Positions 1 through 4,953 of a DNA stretch of 5,219 nucleotides are shown piece by piece (within the stretch, counting starts at the first letter, position 1; the number at the start of each line of letters is the position of its first letter). The position numbers were made by a program, and so were the translations under genes. The stretch is from Clostridia bacterium (GTDB lineage Bacteria > Bacillota_A > Clostridia > Oscillospirales > CAG-272). The stretch is taken from assembly GCA_017408625.1 (NCBI GenBank), contig JAFQUG010000304.1, positions 1-5,219 on the forward strand, written 5' to 3'. The notes under the pieces were generated by a model, which saw only the letters and a program-made list of their open reading frames with translations, was not told the origin of the DNA and made no database searches.

Positions 1-200
1 ATCCTTACGGCTTTATCGGCGGTGCCTCGGGCAGTGACGGAACCCACATTTTCTTCTGTGGAAATCTTGCCAAGCACCCGGACTGCGCGCGCATTGAGGC
101 CTTCTGTCTCGGTCACGGAAAACAACCGATCAGTCTGTGCGATCAGCCGCTTTTGGACGTTGGCTCATTGATCTTTTGCAATCCGCCAGCCCGGAGCTGA
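1..200 (+). CDS. C-terminal end of a DUF6873-like protein (partial, 5' end outside window)
   Basis: An open frame enters from the left edge (first full codon at 3) and ends at TGA 198-200, giving 65 residues. Visible features are a glycine-rich start (YGFIGGASG), an FCGNLAKHPD segment, and a C-terminal ISLCDQPLLDVGSLIF segment. The order GASG, F-x-G-(N/D)-L-x-x-H, then S-L-x-x-x-x-L-x-D-x-GS-(L/I)-(I/F) resembles the C-terminus of the clostridial DUF6873 family as I remember it; that family has no firm function. Codon use is protein-like and the stop is followed 22 bp later by a clear terminator, which supports a real gene end. The other plus frames are less convincing: frame 2 stops early, and frame 1 stays open to about 168 but gives a composition unlike a protein. 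The family assignment is from memory and moderate; that this is a real gene tail is more certain. Confidence 0.62.
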   Translation, partial: PYGFIGGASGSDGTHIFFCGNLAKHPDCARIEAFCLGHGKQPISLCDQPLLDVGSLIFCNPPARS

Positions 201-222
201 AAAGCCTTGGAGCACGAAAAAA

Positions 223-248
223 CGCCTGTGAGATCACAGGCGGTTTTT
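223..248 (+). terminator. Bidirectional Rho-independent terminator
   Basis: Perfect 8-bp stem CGCCTGTG (223-230) / CACAGGCG (235-242) with an AGAT loop, followed by GTTTTT (243-248). On the minus strand the stem is followed by six T residues (complement of A217-A222). It therefore ends both the plus-strand gene stopping at 200 and the minus-strand gene stopping at 272. Confidence 0.9.
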
Positions 249-271
249 CATTTGAAAGTTAAGGCTTGGAA

Positions 272-637
272 TTAAAGCTCGTATGCATCACACAGCTTGT
301 TGTGGTTATCACACAGTACGTAGAAGCTGTAGATCGGAACGAACATCAGCAACCACAGCACGATAGGATTGTCAACAGGAGCAAGCTTTACACCCTTAGC
401 ATCAGCCAGAGCCTTCTGCTGCTTCATGAACAGGAACATCCAGATCAGGTTGAAGATACCGCAGGTAACGATGGTCAGGAAGAATACGCCAATGTAGCCC
501 ATAACCTTCTTCTCACCGATCTGCTCAGCCATCTCGTTCTGCTGCTTGGTCATGGTGTACCATGCAATAATGCCGTAAATACCCAGAGTTACAGCACCAA
601 CCAGCCACATAACCAGCCAATTAATACGCTTGAACAT
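272..637 (-). CDS. Small three-helix membrane protein, DUF4234-like
   Basis: Predicted 121-residue integral membrane protein with no recognised enzymatic motif. Three hydrophobic segments are visible: about residues 7-28, 46-71 and 91-109. The first two share a motif, VT-x-GI(Y/F)-(G/N)-(I/L)-I followed by W and then KQQ (residues 16-33 and 57-74), so the protein looks internally duplicated. This T-x-GIY-x-x-W pattern after a first helix is typical of DUF4234-type membrane proteins, whose function is unknown. The start was set at the ATG 635-637 because AGAAGGAG lies 6 nt upstream. An in-frame ATG at 673 would add 12 residues but has no Shine-Dalgarno and would leave a leader of only about 18 nt. 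It is a single-gene unit: own promoter at 698-726, terminator at 223-248, and a separate terminator closing the upstream gene. Cell location is the cytoplasmic membrane (inferred). Confidence 0.85.
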   Translation of the reverse strand: MFKRINWLVMWLVGAVTLGIYGIIAWYTMTKQQNEMAEQIGEKKVMGYIGVFFLTIVTCGIFNLIWMFLFMKQQKALADAKGVKLAPVDNPIVLWLLMFVPIYSFYVLCDNHNKLCDAYEL

Positions 638-643
638 AAGAAA

Positions 644-651
644 CTCCTTCT
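644..651 (-). promoter_or_regulatory. Ribosome binding site deciding the start at 637
   Basis: On the minus strand AGAAGGAG lies 6 nt before ATG 635-637. It favours this internal start over the upstream ATG at 673. Confidence 0.85.
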
Positions 652-697
652 GCACGGTAAAAGTAATTTCCATGAGGATATGTACCGTACTGTGCTT

Positions 698-726
698 ATT
701 GTATCACGATTCTCATGATCTGTCAA
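698..726 (-). promoter_or_regulatory. Sigma-A promoter of the 272-637 gene
   Basis: On the minus strand the -35 box is TTGACA (721-726, a perfect consensus), the spacer is 17 bp, and the -10 box is TACAAT (698-703). Transcription would begin near 691, leaving a leader of about 54 nt. The spacer contains an imperfect palindrome (703-719) that could bind a repressor. Confidence 0.88.
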
Positions 727-827
727 GCGTATTACTTCATAAAATTTCAAGATAAATAGAAAAATCCTCTGTTTTTTGACACATAGAAAGGAATATTTTG
801 CTAATATCACACCTTTCGATCAAAAAA

Positions 828-861
828 GAGATCGGGTACCCGAGAGTGGGTACCCGACCTC
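828..861 (-). terminator. Rho-independent terminator of the 889-1092 gene
   Basis: The 14-bp arms 848-861 and 828-841 pair with a single A/C mismatch around a 6-nt loop and contain GGGTACCC in each arm. On the minus strand the stem is followed by six T residues (complement of A822-A827). It separates the two small membrane genes into independent units. Confidence 0.92.
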
Positions 862-888
862 TTCCGGAGAAATCCGAACGGGATCAGA

Positions 889-1092
889 TTACTGATACTC
901 CTCTTCCTTGCTGCACAGCAGGAAAATACTGCCAAGCAGGCTGCAGAACAGCAGAACGCAAACGCTGATACCGGTGGAGGGCTTACCTTTCTTCATCTGA
1001 GACAGTGCGATGCCACCGAAGATCAGGGGCAGGATGGTCCAGAAACCAACTACCATACCGATGATGATGAATACCTTTGCCAATGTTTTCAT
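889..1092 (-). CDS. Small two-helix membrane protein of unknown function
   Basis: Predicted 67-residue membrane protein with two hydrophobic segments (about residues 4-30 and 42-60). They are joined by a short basic loop, QMKKGKPSTG (32-41), and followed by an acidic tail ending KEEEYQ. A positive loop between two helices suggests both ends lie outside and the loop inside (inference). The helix-GGIAL-xx-M-basic-helix arrangement recalls short DUF4190-like proteins, but I cannot assign a family with confidence. The start was set at ATG 1090-1092 because GAAGGAG lies 8 nt upstream; the longer reading to 1170 would need a TTG start upstream of the predicted transcription start. It has its own promoter (1150-1178) and terminator (828-861). 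It is transcribed away from the lipoprotein gene at 1346, so the two may share regulation. Cysteines C45, C50 and C60 lie in or near the second helix. Confidence 0.82.
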   Translation of the reverse strand: MKTLAKVFIIIGMVVGFWTILPLIFGGIALSQMKKGKPSTGISVCVLLFCSLLGSIFLLCSKEEEYQ

Positions 1093-1100
1093 TGCAAATT

Positions 1101-1107
1101 CTCCTTC
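1101..1107 (-). promoter_or_regulatory. Ribosome binding site deciding the start at 1092
   Basis: GAAGGAG on the minus strand lies 8 nt before ATG 1090-1092. No comparable site precedes the upstream alternative. Confidence 0.82.
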
Positions 1108-1126
1108 AAAATGTAAATATTGCGGC

Positions 1127-1140
1127 AAATGTGTACATTT
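1127..1140. promoter_or_regulatory. Operator-like palindrome at the transcription start
   Basis: AAATGT-GT-ACATTT: perfect 6-bp arms with a 2-nt centre, covering about +3 to +16 of the leftward transcript. The position suits a repressor site. The cognate regulator is unknown and is not in this window. Confidence 0.4.
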
Positions 1141-1149
1141 ACCGGATAT

Positions 1150-1178
1150 ATTATAACAGATTATCCACAATTTGTAAA
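1150..1178 (-). promoter_or_regulatory. Sigma-A promoter of the 889-1092 gene
   Basis: Minus strand: -35 TTTACA (1173-1178), 17-bp spacer, -10 TATAAT (1150-1155). Transcription would start near 1143, giving a leader of about 50 nt. A 6+2+6 palindrome (1127-1140) lies just after the start point. Confidence 0.87.
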
Positions 1179-1202
1179 GATATTTTTCACGTTTTGTTTC
1201 AA

Positions 1203-1289
1203 TTTTTGCACAAAAAGAATACAGAATTCTGCATTTTTTGTAACTTGCAAATTCTGTGCTCTCTCCACTTGAAAAATTTCAATTCTGTG
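1203..1289. promoter_or_regulatory. Cluster of palindromes and direct repeats upstream of the lipoprotein promoter
   Basis: The stretch holds TTTTTG-CA-CAAAAA (1203-1216), the perfect 10-bp palindrome CAGAATTCTG (1222-1231), an exact 9-bp direct repeat AATTCTGTG at 1250-1258 and 1281-1289, and TTGAAA-AA-TTTCAA (1269-1282) overlapping the -35 box. It has the look of a regulated divergent control region, but no known operator consensus was recognised. Confidence 0.4.
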
Positions 1290-1296
1290 ATATAAT
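1269..1296 (+). promoter_or_regulatory. Sigma-A promoter of the lipoprotein gene
   Basis: -35 TTGAAA (1269-1274), 16-bp spacer, -10 TATAAT (1291-1296). Transcription would begin near 1303, so the leader before ATG 1346 is about 43 nt. Upstream in-frame starts (for example ATG 1301) fall at or before the transcript start and are unlikely to be used. Confidence 0.82.
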
Positions 1297-1331
1297 AGAT
1301 ATGATGACAATATATGATCATACTCAACGTC

Positions 1332-1340
1332 AAGGAGGAG
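1332..1340 (+). promoter_or_regulatory. Ribosome binding site deciding the start at 1346
   Basis: AAGGAGGAG ends 5 nt before ATG 1346-1348, close to a perfect Shine-Dalgarno. It fixes the start so that the protein begins directly with a lipoprotein signal peptide. Confidence 0.92.
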
Positions 1341-1345
1341 CGAAT

Positions 1346-3031
1346 ATGCGCCACACTGCACTCAAAACGGCTTTGATACTGCTTTGCGCCTGCTTATTGC
1401 TTTGCGCATGTGACAACACGGGCACACAAAACGGAACAGAGGAACCGGAGCAATCCACTCAATCCGAGCAGACTACGCAGCCCGAGGATGAGCAAACAAC
1501 CGAAGGAGAGACTGAAATGAACATCAACACAGCCACAATCTATCCTATTTCCTACGAAGGAATAGAGCCTACCTACACACTGACACAGTTTATTAAGGAA
1601 GTCGACTATGATGACGGCAGCCACAACAACGGGGCAAAGAGCATCGGCGTGATCGTCTCGCCCTACTTTACCGTCAAGATCAACGGGCAGGACGTTCCCT
1701 GCTACAGCGTACGTACCTCTCGCGGTGCACATTCCTTTGCCATGCTGGACACGACAGATGAGAGCTTCCCTCTCTCGGTACAGGTCAGTGCCAAGATCGA
1801 CGCCGAGCAGGTCAAGGTCATGCCCCTCTCTTACGGTGTGACTGCAGAGGTCAACGGCAGAGAGTTCACCACCGAAATTCCCGCTCTCGGCAACTATACC
1901 CTGGTGCCCGATGACGATATCACCCACGCGCTGACCATCTTTGCTCGCGCAAAGGAGGAATACACCGCTCCCGAGGGCTACGAGGTCATCAGGGTCGCCC
2001 CCGGCAAGCACGACCAGCCTATCGTATTTACCGCCGAAAAGCAGGTGCTCTATTTTGAAGCAGGCGTACACGAGATGCGTTATGCGGTCAACTTCAAGTC
2101 CAACACTGAGGTATATTTCGAGTCCGGTGCGCATATCATGGCCACCATGCCCACCGTGGAAGGCGAAACGCCCACCAAGAATCCCGACTGGGCAGGCATG
2201 ACCGGTTGGCGTGCACTGTTCCAGGGACAGTTGGTCAAGAACGTTCGCATCAGTGGCCGCGGCTTTATCGATCTGAGCAAGCTGGATTGGCACGCACGCT
2301 CGGTCATTCAGTTTGACCAGTGCGAAAACATCACGGTTGAGGGCGTTACACTTAACAACTCCCCCGAATGGACGCTGTTCTTTACCCAGAGCAAAAACGT
2401 CGTAGTCGATCAGGTCATGCTGTTTGGCTACAGACAGAATTCGGACGGTATTGCCATTGTTGACTCAGCAAATGCGACGGTCAAGAACTGCTTTGCACGC
2501 TCGGGCGACGACCTCTTTGAGGTAAAGTCCATGTACGGACACTGTCAGATCAAGATCGAAAATATCGTATTCGAGAACAACAACGCATGGCCCGATAAGT
2601 GCCGCGGCATGGGCATCATCTACGAAAGCGCGCGCGATATGACTGACATCCACTTTATCGGCGGCTCGGTTGCCTACGCCCCCGCAGATTGGATGGACGA
2701 TTTGGGTGCTCTGATCATATTCCTCAACGACAAGGCAAATCTGACCAACGTGACCTTTGAGGACATTGAGGTATACAGCTCGGCTATGTATCCCATCAGC
2801 GTCAAGCTTTCCGAAAATGCCTCCGCGCACATCGACGGCGTGACCTTCAAGGATATCAACATCTATTGCGACGGTGTGATCAAGATCCAGAACCGCTCTG
2901 CAAACGGCACGATCGACAATATCAAATTCATTGATTGCATCCGCGGCGGTGAGGTCTGCAACTCCAAGCAGACACTGAACATTGAAGTGGACGGCGTCAG
3001 CAAGACCACCATTTCCTACGGAGATCAGTAA
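1346..3031 (+). CDS. Surface lipoprotein with GH28/GH49-type parallel beta-helix (clan GH-N glycosidase-like)
   Basis: Predicted 561-residue secreted lipoprotein, probably hydrolysing a polysaccharide at the cell surface. Residues 1-21 form a signal peptide (basic n-region, leucine/cysteine-rich core) with lipobox LCA-C22. Residues 23-57 are a Glu/Thr/Gln-rich linker. About 62-200 is a beta-rich N-terminal domain, and about 212-560 is a repetitive beta-helix with recurring I/V-x-F-x-(N/D) turns. GH28-like landmarks are NSPEWTLFF (338-346), NSDG (365-368) and SGDD (386-389). D367 and the D388/D389 pair are 21-22 residues apart, as in polygalacturonases. The GHG histidine and R-x-K of classical GH28 are not seen; a WPDKCRGMGI segment (415-424) occupies that region. 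GH49 dextranase-like enzymes share the fold and the acid triad, so the substrate (pectin, dextran or another glycan) is open. It is a monocistronic unit with promoter 1269-1296 and terminator 3043-3080. Fold call is strong, substrate unknown. Confidence 0.85.
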   Translation: MRHTALKTALILLCACLLLCACDNTGTQNGTEEPEQSTQSEQTTQPEDEQTTEGETEMNINTATIYPISYEGIEPTYTLTQFIKEVDYDDGSHNNGAKSIGVIVSPYFTVKINGQDVPCYSVRTSRGAHSFAMLDTTDESFPLSVQVSAKIDAEQVKVMPLSYGVTAEVNGREFTTEIPALGNYTLVPDDDITHALTIFARAKEEYTAPEGYEVIRVAPGKHDQPIVFTAEKQVLYFEAGVHEMRYAVNFKSNTEVYFESGAHIMATMPTVEGETPTKNPDWAGMTGWRALFQGQLVKNVRISGRGFIDLSKLDWHARSVIQFDQCENITVEGVTLNNSPEWTLFFTQSKNVVVDQVMLFGYRQNSDGIAIVDSANATVKNCFARSGDDLFEVKSMYGHCQIKIENIVFENNNAWPDKCRGMGIIYESARDMTDIHFIGGSVAYAPADWMDDLGALIIFLNDKANLTNVTFEDIEVYSSAMYPISVKLSENASAHIDGVTFKDINIYCDGVIKIQNRSANGTIDNIKFIDCIRGGEVCNSKQTLNIEVDGVSKTTISYGDQ

Positions 3032-3042
3032 TATCAAAAGAT

Positions 3043-3080
3043 CCCCCGACAAATCAAACGATTTGTCGGGGGTTATTTTT
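3043..3080 (+). terminator. Strong terminator between convergent genes
   Basis: Perfect 13-bp stem, CCCCCGACAAATC (3043-3055) / GATTTGTCGGGGG (3060-3072), loop AAAC, then TTATTTTT (3073-3080). The T-run overlaps the first bases of the convergent gene's stop codon (3079-3081). On the minus strand the tail is ATCTTTTGAT, weaker but plausible, so it may serve both directions. Confidence 0.93.
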
Positions 3081-3858
3081 ATCCGATCAGGTATTTCAGC
3101 GCGTTCTGAATGTGCATATCCCACCAGATCCAGCCGTGGTTGCCCTCGCTGATCTCGTACTTGAAATCTACACCCAGCGAGGTCAGATGTGCGGCGAAAT
3201 TGTGGTTGTGCTGCAAAAGAAAATCGTCCTCTCCGCACCAGATAAAGGTCTTGGGAAAAGCGATTCCCTTCTCGTGCAGCTGCGACGCTAAGAACATCAG
3301 ATCGTGCTCTGTACCCGCAAGCTCGTCTGCGCTCTGCATGTTCATATCAAATATGCAACGCCACTCGGGGAGCAGCCCGGGATCCTTGAGCTTTGCAATG
3401 TCCAGAGCACCCGAAAGCGAGGCGCACATGCCAAAGCGGTCGGGATGTGTCAGCGCAACCTTGAGCGCGCCGTAGCCGCCCATCGAAAGACCCGCGACAA
3501 TGTTGTCCTCGGGCTTCTCGGACATGCCCTTGAAAAAGCCGCGGCACTTACCGGGCAGCTCCTCGGACACAAAGGTGAGGTACTTCTCTCCTCTGACCGT
3601 GTCGGTGTACCAGCTGCGTCCGACCGAGGGCATGACTACCGCAATGTTATACTCAGAGGCGTAACGCTCAATCGAGGTCCTGCGCATCCAGATCGAATGG
3701 TCATCGGAAAGGCCATGCAGCAGATACAACGTCTTGAAGGTGTCCGTGCCGTTGGCCTCCATGCCGATCATGGTAGTCGCACGCTCAGGCAGGATGACGT
3801 TGACCGTAACCTGCATCATCAACGCGTCGGAATGAAATTGCAGTTGAATATATGCCAT
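3079..3858 (-). CDS. Alpha/beta-hydrolase esterase, tributyrin-esterase (EstA)/esterase D type
   Basis: Predicted 259-residue cytoplasmic carboxylesterase of the esterase D/EstA group; length fits the family (about 250-280). The sequence shows an N-terminal beta-strand region ending NVILP (20-24), the oxyanion-type LLHGL (46-50) followed by a D-D-H-S-x-W segment, the nucleophile elbow G123-L-S125-M-G127-G, a likely acid in CGEDDF (D211 or D212), and the catalytic histidine H241 in EGNHGWIWWD. All triad residues are present, so it should be active. No signal peptide is visible. The start is ATG 3856-3858 because GGAGG lies 5 nt upstream; a TTG at 3870 overlaps that site and is unlikely. It is the second gene of an operon, 14 bp after the phosphatase stop. 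Relatives hydrolyse short-chain acyl esters, acetylated sugars, feruloyl esters or S-formylglutathione; the substrate here cannot be told from sequence. Confidence 0.9.
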   Translation of the reverse strand: MAYIQLQFHSDALMMQVTVNVILPERATTMIGMEANGTDTFKTLYLLHGLSDDHSIWMRRTSIERYASEYNIAVVMPSVGRSWYTDTVRGEKYLTFVSEELPGKCRGFFKGMSEKPEDNIVAGLSMGGYGALKVALTHPDRFGMCASLSGALDIAKLKDPGLLPEWRCIFDMNMQSADELAGTEHDLMFLASQLHEKGIAFPKTFIWCGEDDFLLQHNHNFAAHLTSLGVDFKYEISEGNHGWIWWDMHIQNALKYLIG

Positions 3859-3862
3859 AAAA

Positions 3863-3868
3863 TCCTCC
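3863..3868 (-). promoter_or_regulatory. Ribosome binding site deciding the esterase start
   Basis: GGAGGA on the minus strand lies 4-5 nt before ATG 3856-3858, inside the 14-bp gap after the upstream stop codon. Confidence 0.85.
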
Positions 3869-3872
3869 AAAA

Positions 3873-4589
3873 TCAGAATTTGATCACGTTATGATAGCCG
3901 CTTAAGATCCCCTCGCGGTACAGGTGCGCATCGTTTGCCACCTGCAGCACCTTGGGATAGACGTACTTCCCGTTCTGCTCGAAATTGATCACGCTCATCG
4001 AGCTGTGGCCAAAGTCAAAGTGCGTAGAGATCACGGGATACGGAATATCCAGCATGGACGCAAAAAAGCAGATTCCAAAGCCCTGATGTGCAAACAGTGC
4101 CACTCTTTCGCGGTTGGGCTCTACGACCTCGTAGCGGCAATTTTCGCGGTCGTGGCGGTATCCGAGACTCAGGAAGAACTCGTCCACGGCAGCGTCAACG
4201 CGCGCAACGCCCTTACCGAAATCATATTTGACAAGATCGGGATGCTCGTACCATCTCTCGCCCAGCTCACGCACCTCGGGTGAGCGGAACAGCTCCAAGA
4301 CGACGGGATCATAAAAGCACCAGGTGTGAATTCCCGTGGAGGCATCGATGGAAAAATTCTGCCATGCAAGCCCCTCGTCTGCCCATGGGCAAATGGTCAT
4401 TTCCTTTTTCAAGAGATCGCAGGTCGGCTGCGCGGTCTGCATGGCACGCACGGAAGGCGAGGCAAACACGCGGTCAAGACCGTAGGTCACAAAGCGCTTG
4501 GAAAGTGCCTTGGCCTGCTCGTGGCCAAGTGGGGTCAGACTGTCGGGGTTATAGATGGGATCGCCGTGACGAACGTAGAATAATAACAT
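3873..4589 (-). CDS. Histidine phosphatase superfamily protein (phosphoglycerate-mutase-like)
   Basis: Predicted 238-residue cytoplasmic phosphatase of the histidine phosphatase superfamily. Catalytic landmarks are all visible: R7-H8-G9 near the N-terminus (H8 would carry the phosphate), LTPLGHEQA (18-26), SPSVRAMQTA (44-53, with R48), a likely acid E72 in ADEGLAW, and AHQG (167-170, with H168). The spacing fits the dPGM/CobC/PhoE branch. The stretch from about 75 to 160 is longer than in the smallest members and Trp/Tyr-rich, forming a cap that would set substrate choice. The start at ATG 4587-4589 is preceded by AGGAGG at 5 nt. It is the first gene of an operon with the esterase, transcribed from the promoter at 4619-4647. 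The substrate is unknown; a role as a glycolytic mutase is unlikely given the length and isolated context. Family call is firm, specific function is not. Confidence 0.9.
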   Translation of the reverse strand: MLLFYVRHGDPIYNPDSLTPLGHEQAKALSKRFVTYGLDRVFASPSVRAMQTAQPTCDLLKKEMTICPWADEGLAWQNFSIDASTGIHTWCFYDPVVLELFRSPEVRELGERWYEHPDLVKYDFGKGVARVDAAVDEFFLSLGYRHDRENCRYEVVEPNRERVALFAHQGFGICFFASMLDIPYPVISTHFDFGHSSMSVINFEQNGKYVYPKVLQVANDAHLYREGILSGYHNVIKF

Positions 4590-4594
4590 GGTGG

Positions 4595-4600
4595 CCTCCT
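4595..4600 (-). promoter_or_regulatory. Ribosome binding site of the phosphatase gene
   Basis: A perfect AGGAGG on the minus strand, 5 nt before ATG 4587-4589, confirms the start. Confidence 0.9.
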
Positions 4601-4618
4601 TTAGGGGGATATAAACTG

Positions 4619-4647
4619 ATTATAACATAAAAATTTTCAATATGCAA
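4619..4647 (-). promoter_or_regulatory. Sigma-A promoter of the phosphatase-esterase operon
   Basis: Minus strand: -35 TTGCAT (4642-4647), 17-bp spacer, -10 TATAAT (4619-4624). Transcription would start near 4612, so the leader is only about 23 nt. The TTGCA of the -35 recurs 12 bp upstream in an AT-rich stretch. Confidence 0.85.
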
Positions 4648-4707
4648 TCAATTTTGCAAAAAACAAAAAAGCAGACAGGCATGGGGGTGACAAATAAGCG
4701 GTAAAAT

Positions 4708-4749
4708 AGCAGGAATTTGTTCGATTTTGAGCAGATTCCTGCTGTTTTT
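4708..4749 (+). terminator. Orphan terminator-like hairpin
   Basis: Perfect 9-bp arms AGCAGGAAT (4708-4716) and ATTCCTGCT (4735-4743), 18-nt loop, then GTTTTT (4744-4749). It has terminator form on the plus strand, yet no plus-strand gene lies between 3031 and here. On the minus strand the tail is ATTTTA, which is weaker. The large loop lowers confidence that it terminates transcription. Confidence 0.45.
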
Positions 4750-4800
4750 CTATCAATATAGTTTCATTCACGATATAGAACTTTTCCGATGTGTTCGGAC

Positions 4801-4861
4801 AGCCCCTTCCCCCCGTACGCATACGCTACGGGGTCCCCACCTTCCCCTGTGGGGACGGCTT
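4801..4861 (+). repeat. Left inverted-repeat arm
   Basis: Contains hairpin CCCCGTA (4811-4817) / TACGGGG (4827-4833) with a 9-nt loop, then CCCCAC (4835-4840) / GTGGGG (4849-4854) with an 8-nt loop. It pairs end to end with the right arm. Confidence 0.75.
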
Positions 4862-4953
4862 ATTGTAAGTTGCCCTGATCAAAGAGCGTCACAAGACGGA
4901 GAACTTAAAAAGCTCCCATAAGGGAAGAGTCAACGAAACAGATGCGCGCTGCA

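Noticed and set aside
266..718. Plus-strand open frame opposite the first membrane gene
   Set aside because: It runs across the promoter of the minus-strand gene and lacks a start signal. The minus-strand product has clear membrane helices.
698..726. Fur or PerR box in the first promoter
   Set aside because: The palindrome is only loosely similar to the Fur 7-1-7 consensus and differs at several positions, so no regulator was named.
1394..2293. Long minus-strand open frame opposite the lipoprotein gene (299 codons)
   Set aside because: It is a shadow of the plus-strand gene. It has no convincing ribosome binding site, no recognisable domain and a composition typical of antisense frames, whereas the plus frame has a signal peptide and conserved motifs.
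2465..3238. Minus-strand open frame crossing the terminator and both convergent genes
   Set aside because: It overlaps two well-supported genes and the strong terminator at 3043-3080. Its product is low-complexity shadow sequence.
3304..3894. Plus-strand open frame opposite the esterase (196 codons)
   Set aside because: Antisense shadow of the esterase gene, which has an intact catalytic triad and a ribosome binding site.
4637..4921. Short open frames over the AT-rich spacer and the left repeat arm
   Set aside because: They lack ribosome binding sites, and their sequence is largely hairpin or repeat-derived.
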